A DNA stretch of 64,000 bases from Nostoc linckia NIES-25 (GTDB lineage Bacteria; Cyanobacteriota; Cyanobacteriia; Cyanobacteriales; Nostocaceae): assembly GCF_002368035.1 (NCBI RefSeq), contig NZ_AP018222.1:5157508-5221507 (forward strand), in the 5' to 3' direction. Made by a program: the position numbers and the translations under genes. Shown here piece after piece: positions 25,487-35,500 of this stretch. The notes below the pieces were generated by a model, which saw nothing but the letters and a program-made list of their open reading frames with translations, was not told the origin of the DNA and searched no databases. Each line of letters opens with the position of its first letter. Positions within the stretch are counted from its first letter, which is position 1.

Positions 25487-27055
25487 GTGTCAGAGTCAAG
25501 TGACGAACTAACAGCTTTCTCGCGGCGTCAACCCTTAAACCGCCGCCAGCGTCCACAAAAAATTCAAAAAGTGGCACCAAAGAAAGTCAAAGCTAACAGC
25601 CAGCAGCAAGTTGTTGCTGGTAAAGCGGCGCTAGCACGCCCAAAAAATCGGATGGTTTCTGGGCAAACCCCAGCGACGACTACACGCCGGGTAAAATCGG
25701 AGTTAGTCATGCCAGCAGCAGTTAAACCTATACCGACTGCGAAAGTAAGAATTCCTCCCTCGCAATCGGGTGTTGCAACGGTTAAAACGGTGCGGATGGA
25801 AAAGCCAAAAATTGGGAGGCGTTCATCGCGGAAGACGCGGTTAAAGCCAATGGCCAAAACCATATTGTATGTACTGCGCTTGTTGATTGTCGGTGTTGGG
25901 ATGGGCGCAATCGTGGGCACAGCCTTGTCAGTATTAGACCCCGCTAATCGCATCACTACAAGTTCAGCGCCCCAAACTACTAATAGTAATGTGACGCGAT
26001 CGCAGGCGCAACCAACCCCTACTCCCCCAGTGACATCTTCAACCCTACTTTTATCTCAGGAAATTATCTCTTTAAAAAATACGGTACAAAATTTAGCCAC
26101 CAGCAACCCAAATCTCACACCCGGAGTTTTCTTAGTAGATTTGGATACTGGTAATTATGTAGATATTAATGCCTCTACGAGTTTTCCTGCGGCTAGCACA
26201 ATCAAAGTACCGATTTTAATTGCCTTCTTTCAAGATGTAGATGCCGGGAAAATTCGCCTTGATGAAATGCTGACCATGCAGCAGGAGGCGATCGCAGGCG
26301 GTTCGGGAAATCTGCAATACAAAGCACCTGGAACCCAGTACGCTGCTTTGGAAGTCGCCACTAAAATGATTACCATCAGCGACAACACAGCCACAAATAT
26401 GCTAATTACCCGACTCGGAGGCATCGATGCTTTAAACCAGCGTTTCCGCAGTTGGGGATTAACAACCACAGCCATTCGCAATCAACTGCCAGATTTGCAA
26501 GGGACAAACACCACTAGCCCCAAAGAACTAGGGAATCTGATGGCAATTGTCAGCCAGGGAAATTTAGTCAGTATGCCATCACGCGATTTAATGCTGGATA
26601 TTTTGCGCCGCACCCAGCGAGACTCATTGTTGCCATCCGGTTTGGGAACAGGGGCTAGAGTGTATCACAAAACAGGTGATATCGGCACAATGTTGGCAGA
26701 CGCAGGTTTAATTATTGTTCCCACTGGTAAGCGCTACGTGGCTGCTGTGATGGTACAACGCCCCAACAACGACCCCCGCGCCGAAAAACTCATTAGCTCG
26801 ATTTCTCGCGCTGCTTACCAAGAGTTTAGCCAAAATCCAGTTACGCCAAGCAGTACCACAAGCACTGTACCTCCCAACGGTTATCAACCGCAGATTGCCA
26901 ATCCTATTTTACCCAACACTACTACAACCACCGTACCCATGACTGGTTATCAAGCTCCGATTATCAGTCCTGTACCCAATGGTATGGGAAATACTTTACC
27001 AACAAATAGTTATCAAGCTCCAGTTATGAATCCGCAGTATTATCCCCCAAGATAA
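25487..27055 (+). CDS. Membrane-anchored class A beta-lactamase-like serine hydrolase
   Basis: 522 residues. A long basic, disordered cytoplasmic N-terminus is followed by one membrane segment (about 125-149, TILYVLRLLIVGVGMGAIVG). A periplasmic Thr/Pro linker leads to a class A beta-lactamase-like domain with S237-T-I-K240, S298-D-N and K395-T-G motifs. The C-terminus has three degenerate repeats of NGYQPQI/TGYQAPI/NSYQAPV with spacers rich in Pro and Asn. The catalytic triad motifs are all present, so it may act on peptidoglycan or be a PBP-like enzyme; true antibiotic hydrolysis is unproven (no clear ExxLN). Start: GTG at 25487 with a perfect AAGGAG 5 nt upstream, rather than a TTG 17 codons earlier. 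Confidence 0.87.
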   Translation: MSESSDELTAFSRRQPLNRRQRPQKIQKVAPKKVKANSQQQVVAGKAALARPKNRMVSGQTPATTTRRVKSELVMPAAVKPIPTAKVRIPPSQSGVATVKTVRMEKPKIGRRSSRKTRLKPMAKTILYVLRLLIVGVGMGAIVGTALSVLDPANRITTSSAPQTTNSNVTRSQAQPTPTPPVTSSTLLLSQEIISLKNTVQNLATSNPNLTPGVFLVDLDTGNYVDINASTSFPAASTIKVPILIAFFQDVDAGKIRLDEMLTMQQEAIAGGSGNLQYKAPGTQYAALEVATKMITISDNTATNMLITRLGGIDALNQRFRSWGLTTTAIRNQLPDLQGTNTTSPKELGNLMAIVSQGNLVSMPSRDLMLDILRRTQRDSLLPSGLGTGARVYHKTGDIGTMLADAGLIIVPTGKRYVAAVMVQRPNNDPRAEKLISSISRAAYQEFSQNPVTPSSTTSTVPPNGYQPQIANPILPNTTTTTVPMTGYQAPIISPVPNGMGNTLPTNSYQAPVMNPQYYPPR

Positions 27056-27377
27056 AGGACTTGCAAATAAAAAAATATCCCATCGCATTGGCGCAAGGGA
27101 GCAGAGGGGAGGAACAGTTGTATTGAGTCCAGAAATTTGGATAATTGATTTTTTGGAGTTCTCTAATTTGGAATTTTTGAATTTTTAATTTTGCATTTAT
27201 CCTGGCATCTACCACCCCCAAAATCTAATTTTTTCCTGGAATTGTAGTGAAATTAATCTAGTTTTAATCTAAATCGATTTTCACAAATCAAATAGGATTG
27301 CTATAGATAACGAGTTAAAAAGCGAGAACCAACGGTTTAAACCATTAGGCTTGATGTTGGACTGAACTACATTTCAA

Positions 27378-27499
27378 TAGACTTCTTGCAGAAGTCGGGA
27401 AAAGGGGAAGGGGAAAGGTTTGGTATTTTCCCTTTCCCCAATAAAGATGAGTTCGTTTCCCCACAAAAGTGCAAAAAGCAATTGATTGCAAGAGGTCTA
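27378..27499. mobile_element. MITE-like repeat TAGACTTCTTGCA family, copy 2
   Basis: 122 bp with terminal repeats TAGACTTCTTGCA and TGCAAGAGGTCTA (12 of 13 match), enclosing a G/A-rich arm, TTTGGTATTTTCC and a C/T-rich arm. TA at both ends fits a TA target duplication. Related copies at 19146, 48709 (inverted) and 56029. No transposase in the window. Confidence 0.85.
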
Positions 27500-27633
27500 A
27501 TATAATTTGCTAAATCTATCACTTTTGAATAGATGGCATCTCGGACTTTTGGAAGATCCCAAGCATTTTTGAATTGTGCGACCTTACATAGGTAAGCATA
27601 AAAACTCAATGTTAAAGAGTATAGGGAAAAACG

Positions 27634-28173
27634 ATGCCCGATCGAACATTTAGAACAAATATTCCTGAAGTTGACCCAACGGAGATTGAAGATTCTCGAA
27701 CTGCGATCGCCGACGATCATCGCTCGTTCTTGGAAAAAGTTATGGTAAAAGCCGGATTTGCAGATTTGTATGATGCAAGAGACTTTACCGAAGTGGTGTT
27801 CCGCGTGATGCGCGACTTAATGGCGACCGAAGCTAGCGATCGCGTAGAGGCAGAATTGCATACGGAGGCTGTACTTACTGATGAGAAAGCACTCCAGATC
27901 GATGTAGCCGATCTCTGGAAAGACACCAATCCGATAGTAGGATTTTTGAGCCGGATTCGTCCACCTTGGCAAGGCCCTGGCATCTTCAAAATAGATTCAG
28001 ATCGCTTTTTGTTCCGAGTTGCTAATGAAGGCGGTAAGCCAGCAACAGTTGACCGAGAACAGGCAGTGAAAGCCGTATTTTCTGCCACCAAAGACGAACT
28101 TTCCCAAGAACGGATTGAGGAAATTGCTAGTTGGCTACCCGATCGCGTGCGCGAACTCTGGGAGCAAGCTTAA
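27634..28173 (+). CDS. DUF2267 family protein
   Basis: 179 residues, with the DUF2267 pattern: SFLEKVMVKAGFADLYDARDFTEVVFRVMRDLM, then a second repeat-like unit EQAVKAVFSATKDELSQERIEEIASWLPDRVRELW. Between them is a short insert, LWKDTNPIVGFLSRIRPPWQGPG. DUF2267 proteins are small alpha-helical soluble proteins, often in stress or envelope contexts, with no assigned reaction. ATG start. It is monocistronic and ends at a strong hairpin terminator. Confidence 0.85.
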   Translation: MPDRTFRTNIPEVDPTEIEDSRTAIADDHRSFLEKVMVKAGFADLYDARDFTEVVFRVMRDLMATEASDRVEAELHTEAVLTDEKALQIDVADLWKDTNPIVGFLSRIRPPWQGPGIFKIDSDRFLFRVANEGGKPATVDREQAVKAVFSATKDELSQERIEEIASWLPDRVRELWEQA

Positions 28174-28191
28174 TTCAAAACCAGAAAATAA

Positions 28192-28232
28192 GTTAAGCCT
28201 GTTTGCGATCGTCACTCGCAAACAGGCTTTAA
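28192..28232 (+). terminator. Hairpin after the DUF2267 gene
   Basis: Stem TTAAGCCTGTTTGCGA / TCGCAAACAGGCTTTAAC with a 7-nt loop, about 20 nt after the stop codon. It lacks a long T-run but the stem is nearly perfect. Confidence 0.75.
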
Positions 28233-28633
28233 CATGACTGAAATTGCTAAATTACAACTATTAATTTCAAGTCAGACGAAAAAATTAAAAGGCTGCTCTA
28301 ATATCTTTAACTATTTAATAGATAATCCTTGATTTTTTTCAACTATGTTTGTTCAACTATTCTTGAAATTTTGAAATAATCAACTAAAAATTAACAGTCG
28401 CCCTTCTAGGGCGATAGTTATTTTTACTTAACTAAAATCGATTTGAGCGTTGAAGAAGGTAGAAGGTTTTATTCAGATGGGAATTCTGACCCCATCTGAA
28501 TCAGAGCCACCAAATTGGAAATTTGGTGTTCTTGTCTTAAACCCTTGCTCCTTCCAGTCGCGCTTCCTTGTTCGGACATTCGGATAAGGGATAAATCCAT
28601 AAAAGCCTTCTGCCCTCTGCCTTTCCTCGATAA
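28233..28633. other. Intergenic, no gene seen
   Basis: AT-rich sequence with a short hairpin (CGCCCTTCTAGGGCG near 28396). Ends where the leftward HLIP gene stops. No supported feature. Confidence 0.4.
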
Positions 28634-28831
28634 TTAATTGTTGGAAACAAGGTTAAGCACATCTCGCAAGACACTATAACCTTTAAGATCCCAAATTAAA
28701 TAAGCAATAAAACCGATCATAGCTAAACGACCGTTCCAAAGTTCGGCTTGAGGAGTAATACCAATATCTCCCGCATTACGGTCTTTGCCATTGTATGCAG
28801 TTTCAGTTGCATCACTAGGATAAAGTCCCAT
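28634..28831 (-). CDS. High-light-inducible (HLIP/SCP) chlorophyll-binding protein
   Basis: 65 residues with one transmembrane helix carrying the chlorophyll-binding motif E-L-W-N-G-R-L-A-M-I-G-F (about 30-41), followed by IAYLIWDLKGYSVLRDVL. This single-helix protein is the cyanobacterial relative of LHC proteins; it sits in thylakoids, dissipates excess energy and aids PSII assembly. The N-terminus (MGLYPSDATETAYNGKDR) is short and hydrophilic. ATG start with an AAAGGAAAT box upstream. Probably light-stress induced, which is known for the family and not read from this promoter. Confidence 0.92.
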   Translation of the reverse strand: MGLYPSDATETAYNGKDRNAGDIGITPQAELWNGRLAMIGFIAYLIWDLKGYSVLRDVLNLVSNN

Positions 28832-29536
28832 TGTTAATTTCCTTTAATAATCTGTTTACATGCTTTATGCTACTTAACTTTATTATGGCTCGCTATCTGT
28901 CTGTAGTTTTAAAGTAAAAACAACTCTAAAGAATGAGATTGTAATAAATTTTCCAGGTTTTATCTTTACTTAAATCAGTCTATTAACTAGTCAATAAAAT
29001 TTACTATATACAGAGCATAAAAGTGAATATATAATCTATCTCAAGAATTATGGCATTTCTCGTTATATTGAAGTAAAAGGTAGGGGCGCAAAGCTTTGCG
29101 CCCCTACAAATTTCTGTACCTCATTTGCTTGGGAACCGCTATAATTAATTCATATAATAATTATTTTTTGTGATAGGGATATAATATAAAGAATTAGCTC
29201 CTAATCTAAATTAAAATAAGATAACTCACGAAAATTAATTAAATTAATTTTTGATTATATTTAGGAACGCATTGACAGAAAATACCAAATATGGAAGTTT
29301 GAAAAACCACATCTGTCGCAAGGGTACATCACTGCTGTGCCCCTACACGCAGGGTCTATTTACCATCAAAGAATGATTAATAAAAGCCTGAAACGATCTA
29401 TGCACATAAACGCACATCATGATTAATTTGTACAGTGCGTAAGTCCTAATATTAATAATATAAATCGATCGCTAGATCAATACCAATAATGTGTTGTAAT
29501 TCTACTTTAATAGTAGTTATCCAATCGTTTTTGCAA
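28832..29536. other. Intergenic, palindromic-element bearing
   Basis: AT-rich 700-bp gap. Holds the intact GTAGGGGC palindrome at 29080-29107 and a decayed half-copy (CACTGCTGTGCCCCTAC, near 29331-29346). Nothing gene-like seen. Confidence 0.5.
29080..29107. repeat. Palindrome GTAGGGGCGCAAAG / CTTTGCGCCCCTAC
   Basis: Perfect 28-bp palindrome with 14-nt arms and no loop base. Intact member of the family targeted elsewhere by the 194-bp MITE. Confidence 0.85.
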
Positions 29537-30454
29537 TTAGTTACTCATCCGCTCTAACTCTAAATCCTGCCAAGAGGTGGGGTCTTCTAACGGTTCCAAG
29601 TGTGTTGTCACGCTGGTTGAAGGCAATGCCTTAATGATGGCAAGCTCAATCTCCTCGCATAAATCATGTCCTTGCTGAACTGTCCAAGCTCCAGGTACTA
29701 ATACATGGAAAGAAACAAAGCGACGGGTTCCAGCAATCCGAGTTCGTAGTGCATGGAACTCGATACTTTGGCCTTTGTATTGATTTAGGATTGTGGTAAT
29801 TACGTTAATTTCTTCAAAAGGCAAGGCAGCATCTAGTAGCCCTGAACCAGTTTCTCGCAACAAACGAAATCCTGTCCAAATAATATTTACTGCGACCAAG
29901 AGTGCAATAATCGGGTCAAGCACTAGAATGCCTGTTACCTTAACCAAAAGAATACCGAGTACTACACCGCCTGAAGTCCATACATCGGTAAACAAGTGGT
30001 GAGCATCAGCCCTTAGCGTAATGGAACGTAATCGCCGTCCTGCACGCAGTAAGACAAAGGCAACAACGCCGTTGACTGCTGTTGCCAACAGTGAGAGTGC
30101 TAATCCTAACCCTAGCTGTGTTAAAGGTTCTGGATGTAACAAGCGTCCCCAAGCTTCGATAGCAATGATGATTGCTGCCAATACAATCAACATACCTTCT
30201 GCGCCACTGGAAAAGTATTCTGCTTTGGAATGCCCAAAGGCGTGTTCTGCATCGGCTGGTTTGGCAGCATAAGTTAATGCCCACAGTGCCACCAATGCTG
30301 CCACAAGATTTACACATGACTCAATGGCATCTGAAAGCAGCCCTATTGAACCAGTTAGCAAGTAAGCCCCAAACTTGAGGACAATTGTAGCGATCGCCGC
30401 TGCAATCGACAAGAAAGCGTAGAAGCGAGCTGTTTGATTAGCAAGCACGTTCAT
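29537..30454 (-). CDS. Cation diffusion facilitator (CDF) transporter
   Basis: 305 residues, six predicted transmembrane helices then a C-terminal cytoplasmic domain (from about 205, INVITTILNQYKGQSIEFHALRTR...HVLVPGAWTVQQGHDLCEEIE). Helix 2 reads GLLSDAIESCVNL; aligned by eye with FieF, its metal-site pair is Glu45 and Asn49, not Asp45 and Asp49. Helix 5 keeps ADAHHLFTD, the HxxxD half. HAFGHSKAEYFSSG is the loop motif. It likely exports a divalent cation (Zn, Fe, Co or Mn) in exchange for protons; the changed site makes the metal uncertain. Divergent from mntH across 394 bp that contain a MITE. Confidence 0.92.
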   Translation of the reverse strand: MNVLANQTARFYAFLSIAAAIATIVLKFGAYLLTGSIGLLSDAIESCVNLVAALVALWALTYAAKPADAEHAFGHSKAEYFSSGAEGMLIVLAAIIIAIEAWGRLLHPEPLTQLGLGLALSLLATAVNGVVAFVLLRAGRRLRSITLRADAHHLFTDVWTSGGVVLGILLVKVTGILVLDPIIALLVAVNIIWTGFRLLRETGSGLLDAALPFEEINVITTILNQYKGQSIEFHALRTRIAGTRRFVSFHVLVPGAWTVQQGHDLCEEIELAIIKALPSTSVTTHLEPLEDPTSWQDLELERMSN

Positions 30455-30848
30455 TTAGTAAGTATAGTAATTGAACGCACAGCCAACTACACATTTATGT
30501 ATAGTTGGGGATTCATTCGCCAATCCTAATCACAACTAGAATTAACGCTACCGGGTTTTAGACGGCGTTCGCGTCGAACCGTTGGAACTTTTGCCTACGG
30601 CAACCCCAGTAAAAGCTTAACAGCTTATGCCTGTGTACATACATAAATATCTATATGTAGATTGATATTAGGACTTACGCAAAAACTCTCTGAAACTCTT
30701 ATTTCTTTGTGTACTTTGCGTCCTTTGCGGTAGCCTGCGGCAAGCCGCTCCGCGTCTACGTTTTTCGTTATTTTGCGTAAGTCCTGGATATTTCTGCCAG
30801 ATTTTTTGACATTATGAGATAAATATGAAAAATTCTCCGGCATAATCG
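30455..30848. other. Divergent promoter region of two metal transporters
   Basis: 394 bp between the CDF and Nramp genes. Contains a filler hairpin (GACGGCGTTCGCGTC near 30562) and a MITE at 30670-30785 ending about 60 bp before the mntH start. No MntR- or Fur-like box was clear. Confidence 0.4.
30670..30785. mobile_element. MITE with AGGACTTACGCA ends, copy 1
   Basis: 116 bp, left end AGGACTTACGCAAAAACTCT, right end TTTTGCGTAAGTCCT; terminal repeats of 15 nt are exact. The interior includes TAGCCTGCGGCAAGCCGCTC and CGCGTCTACG. Copy 2 is at 40450-40541. Solo end-like fragments (GTGCGTAAGTCCT) occur near 29445 and 48560. Confidence 0.88.
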
Positions 30849-32156
30849 ATGACTATCCCAGAAAAGAAACCCAGCTTAAGCGAAGTTCACCGCAGCATCA
30901 AAATCCCCGACAGCAATAACTTTTGGCGCAAAATGCTGGCTTATGCTGGGCCAGGATATTTGGTTTCAGTGGGATACATAGACCCTGGAAATTGGGCTAC
31001 AGACATTGCTGGGGGAGCTAAGTTTGGCTACACCTTGTTAACAGTCATTCTGCTGTCGAACTTGATGGCGATATTACTGCAATCGCTATGTGTACGTTTA
31101 GGTGTTGCTACAGGGCAAGATTTGGCACAGGCTTGCCGGGAATATTTCAGTCAAAGGGTAAGCTTTTGTTTGTGGGTACTGTGTGAGATTGCCATTGCAG
31201 CCTGTGACTTGGCAGAACTACTAGGAAGTGCGATCGCTCTGCAACTTTTATTCGGTATTCCCTTAGTATGGGGTGTGTGCATCACTGCGCTGGATGTCTT
31301 GGTATTGCTATTCTTGCAACATAAAGGCTTTCGCTATACAGAAGCCTTAGTAATAATGCTGGTAGCAACCGTAGGCTTCTGTTTCACAGCGGAAATTGTG
31401 TTCTCTCAACCTGATATTGGGGGGATCTTATTAGGATATCTGCCCAAGAAAGAAATTTTACAAAACCCAGAAATGCTCTACATTGCCATCGGCATTTTAG
31501 GTGCAACAGTGATGCCTCACAACTTATATTTACACTCATCTATTGTGCAAACCCGTGATTGGCAACCTAGTACTGAAAAAAGATGGGAAGCGATTAAGTT
31601 TGGCACAATTGATTCAACTTTTGCTCTGTCATTAGCACTATTTATCAACTCAGCCATTTTAATTGTGTCTGCCGCCACGTTTCATTTTTCTGGAAATCAT
31701 AATGTGGCAGAAATACAATCGGCTTACAAATTGCTTTCACCATTATTAGGAGTCAGTGCTGCTAGCGCCATATTTGGTATCGCCTTACTTGCGTCTGGTC
31801 AAAGTTCAACACTGACTGCAACCTTAGCTGGGCAGATTGTGATGGAAGGCTTTTTACAATTTCGTTTTCCTTCTTGGTTACGCCGTCTAGTTACCCGTCT
31901 GCTTGCTATCATTCCAGCGTTGATTACAATTATTATCTTTGGGGAACATAGCACAAGCCGTCTCATAGTTCTAAGTCAAGTTATCCTCAGTTTGCAGTTG
32001 CCCTTTGCTGTGATTCCATTGGTGATGTTTACGAGTAACCGTCGCTTAATGGGTGAGTTTGTCAATCCCTTATGGCTTAAATCTTTAGCTTGGGGAGTTG
32101 CCATTATCATCGTTGGACTAAATGTTTGGTTGCTATTACAAAGTATTTTAGGTTAA
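30849..32156 (+). CDS. mntH: Nramp family Mn2+/divalent metal transporter
   Basis: 435 residues, about 11 transmembrane helices. Helix 1 metal-site motif D45-P-G-N48 (VGYIDPGNWATDIAGG) and helix 6 motif A219-T-V-M222-P-H-N are both intact, so the Asp, Asn, Met and Ala-carbonyl ligands are present. Imports Mn2+ (and Fe2+) with protons across the inner membrane. Full family length, starting MTIPEKKPSLSEVHR. Placed divergently from a CDF exporter, a natural import/export pair. Confidence 0.93.
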   Translation: MTIPEKKPSLSEVHRSIKIPDSNNFWRKMLAYAGPGYLVSVGYIDPGNWATDIAGGAKFGYTLLTVILLSNLMAILLQSLCVRLGVATGQDLAQACREYFSQRVSFCLWVLCEIAIAACDLAELLGSAIALQLLFGIPLVWGVCITALDVLVLLFLQHKGFRYTEALVIMLVATVGFCFTAEIVFSQPDIGGILLGYLPKKEILQNPEMLYIAIGILGATVMPHNLYLHSSIVQTRDWQPSTEKRWEAIKFGTIDSTFALSLALFINSAILIVSAATFHFSGNHNVAEIQSAYKLLSPLLGVSAASAIFGIALLASGQSSTLTATLAGQIVMEGFLQFRFPSWLRRLVTRLLAIIPALITIIIFGEHSTSRLIVLSQVILSLQLPFAVIPLVMFTSNRRLMGEFVNPLWLKSLAWGVAIIIVGLNVWLLLQSILG

Positions 32157-32527
32157 CTGAGTTTCAGGCTTTAGGGACTTGCAATACTGGTAGGATTTGG
32201 CGACATCATTATCGCCCCGAACAACAGAGTATGCGGTATGCGAACAAAAAAATATTTTGAAATTTTAATTCCGGCTTTTCGCAATTAAAATGCGTCATAT
32301 ATGCATTAGGTTTCGGGGCGAATATTTGTTGCCCGATTTTAGAGAATTGGTATAATTTGTTTTAGTTTTTTATAGTTAATTAATGACATTTTGAGCCAGT
32401 AATTGTAGAGCAAACGATCGCAAATTTGACCGTAATTATTAACTTTTGTCTCTAAAAGTTAAAGATGATCTTCAAACGGGAATTCTCTATATAGATAAAA
32501 AAAGATTTGTAAATAAAAATAAGATTT
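32157..32527. other. Intergenic, no gene seen
   Basis: AT-rich; an interrupted repeat pairs CATTATCGCCCCGAA (near 32206) with TTTCGGGGCGAATA (near 32311). It could be an mntH terminator. Confidence 0.4.
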
Positions 32528-35500
32528 ATGTTGACAATCGCTGGTTATCGCATAAACGAGCTAATTTATTCAAGTTCCAATACCCTAGTACATCGCGCTC
32601 TTAGGGAATTAGATCGAAAACCAGTCATTATTAAACTACTGCGGCACGACTATCCCAGCTTCAGCGAATTGGTGCAGTTTCGCAATCAGTATGCGATCGC
32701 GAAAAATCTCGACATCCCAGGCATTGTCCAACCGCTCAGTCTAGAACCATACCAAAATGGCTATGCTTTGGTAATGAAAGACATCGGCGGCATCTCCCTA
32801 CGCGATTACATCCAGGCTGCCCCTTTGAGTGTCGAACAATTCTGGCCAATTGCCCTGCAAATTGTAGATATCCTTCACCAGCTATATCAGCAACGGATTA
32901 TCCACAAAGACATTAAACCAGCTAATATTCTGATTCAACCAGAAACGGGGGAGATTAAGCTGATTGACTTTAGTATTGCTTCCCTGTTACCCCGCGAAAC
33001 CCAAGAGATTCAAAACCCTAACATTCTAGAAGGCACACTCGCCTATATCTCACCGGAACAAACCGGGCGGATGAACCGGGGGATTGACTATCGCAGCGAT
33101 TTCTATTCCTTGGGAGTTACCTTTTTTGAACTGCTCGCGGGACAGTTACCATTTCCAGTAGATGAGCCAATGGAAATGGTTCACGCCCATATAGCTAAAC
33201 AACCACCCTCTATCTGCGATCGCAATCCCGATTTGCCCATCATACTCGGTGAAATCATTCGCAAGCTGATGGGCAAGAATGCCGAAGACCGCTATCAAAG
33301 CGCCCTCGGCCTCAAGCACGATCTGTTGCGATGCCAGGAAGAATATCATGTTGCGGGCAAACTTGCCTGGTTTGATTTAGGGCAACGGGATATTAGCGAT
33401 CGCTTTTTGATTCCCGAAAAACTCTACGGACGAGAACAAGAAGTTCAAACCTTGCTCGATGCTTTTGGGCGAGTTGCCAACGGAGCCTCCGAACTGATGC
33501 TGGTGGCAGGTTTTTCCGGTATTGGTAAAACTGCCGTCGTCAATGAAGTGCATAAGCCGATTGTACGTTGGCATGGCTATTTCATCAAAGGTAAATACGA
33601 TCAGTTCAACCGCAATCTGCCGTTTAGTGCTTTTATCCAAGCCTTCCGCGACCTGATGGGTCAACTTCTAAGCAGTGATGACGCGCAGTTAGCTGATTGG
33701 AAAGCGAAAATTCTGGCGGCAGTGGGTGACAATGGCCAGGTACTCATCGAGGTGATTCCGGAACTCGAACATGTCATCGGACAACAACCCCCAGTACCAG
33801 AACTCTCCGGTAGTGCGGCTCAGAATCGTTTCAATCTGCTGTTCCAAAAGTTCATCACGGTGTTCACTACGCCAGAGCATCCACTGGTCATTTTCTTAGA
33901 TGACTTGCAATGGGCTGATTCGGCTTCGCTAAACTTGCTGAAGCTACTGCTGACAGAACGCGAGCGCGGTTATCTATTCGTCATCGGAGCTTATCGGGAT
34001 AACGAAGTGTTCCCGACTCATCCGTTGATGCTGATGCTCGATGAGGTTAAAAAAGCCCAAACCTTTATCCATACCCTCACCCTACAACCCCTGAGCCAAG
34101 CCTATGTGAATCAGTTAACAGCAGATACGCTCAGTTGCTCAACTGAACTGGCTCAACCGCTTTCAGAGTTGGTCTATCAAAAAACCAAGGGGAATCCCTT
34201 CTTCCTCACCCAATTTCTGAAAGCACTGCATGAGGATGGCTATATTTGGTTTGACTTCCAGACAGGACATTGGCAGTGTGACTTGGCAACGGTGAAGTTA
34301 CTCGCGCTCACGGATGATGTCGTCGAGTTCATGGCACTTCAGTTGCAAAAATTGCCGACTGCCACCCAGACTGCTTTGAAATTGGCAGCTTGCATTGGCG
34401 CTCAGTTCGATTTGTCTACCCTGGCGATTGTTAATGAGCGATCGCCTGAAGATATCGCGCTCGACCTCTGGAAAGCGTTGCAAGAAGGCGTAATTCTGCC
34501 TATTAGCGATGTCTATAAGTTCTACCAACTATCAGAACTTCACGTGGCAGAAGTCCAGCAGCCATTAACCTTTAACTGTTCCTATCGCTTTCTCCACGAT
34601 CGCGTCCAGCAAGCCGCCTATTCCCTCATCCCTGACGAGCAAAAACAGACGACTCATTACCAAATCGGACAACTTCTGCTGCAACAAGTTTCCCCAGCCG
34701 CTAGAGAAGAACGCATTTTTGAAATCGTCAATCAGTTGAACTATGGCACCACGCTGATTGGAAAACAACAGCAACGGGACGAACTCGCCCAACTCAACCT
34801 CACGGCTTGCCGCAAAGCCAGAGGCGCAACCGCCTATCATGCCGCCCGTGAATATGCCACAGTTGGGCTGCAACTGCTGGGAGGGGACGCTTGGCAACGG
34901 GAGTACGACATAACTCTATCCCTGCATGACTTAGCTGCCGAGGTTGCTTTTTTGGCTGGTGCTTTTGAACAGATGGAGGAGTGGATTGAAGCGGTAATCG
35001 ATCGTGCAAAAACGCCTCTAGAACGAATGCCAGTCTATCAAGTCCGAATTCAGGCATTGGTCGCCCACAATCAATTTGTCGAGGCGATCGCGATCGGTCA
35101 ATCAGTCTTCCAGATGTTGGGCGTAAACTTGCCAGACGAACCAACCCTAGATGATATTCGCCTCCTGAAGCAAGAAATTGATGCTTTAATTGAGGGTCGC
35201 TTTATTGAGTCATTCATTCATCTGCCGAAAATGACCGATCCGCAGCAATTAGCAATTATGCAAAATGCGGCGCGGCTGACACCAGTTTGTTATATGTCCG
35301 GCACAAAGCTTTATTTCCTAGTCGTGGCACTCCAGGTCAAATTATCGATTCAATTTGGCAACAGTCCGGTTTCGGCGTTTTGCTACGTAGGTTACGCCTT
35401 CCAACTGAGGATGCTGTGGAACGATATGTCAAAAGTGCCTCAGTTTGGGCAATTAGGATACCAACTCGCCTTAGAACCCGATGCCAAAAACATCCGAGCC

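Noticed and set aside
27367..27720. 117-codon reverse frame, and similar frames at 19123-19347 and 55909-56161
   Set aside because: Each translates a TAGACTTCTTGCA repeat copy (shared phrases like FCGE or LLGKGKIPNLSP). Repeat-derived, not genes.
30625..30843. 72-codon reverse frame in the CDF-mntH gap
   Set aside because: Spans the AGGACTTACGCA MITE and filler; no protein-like pattern.
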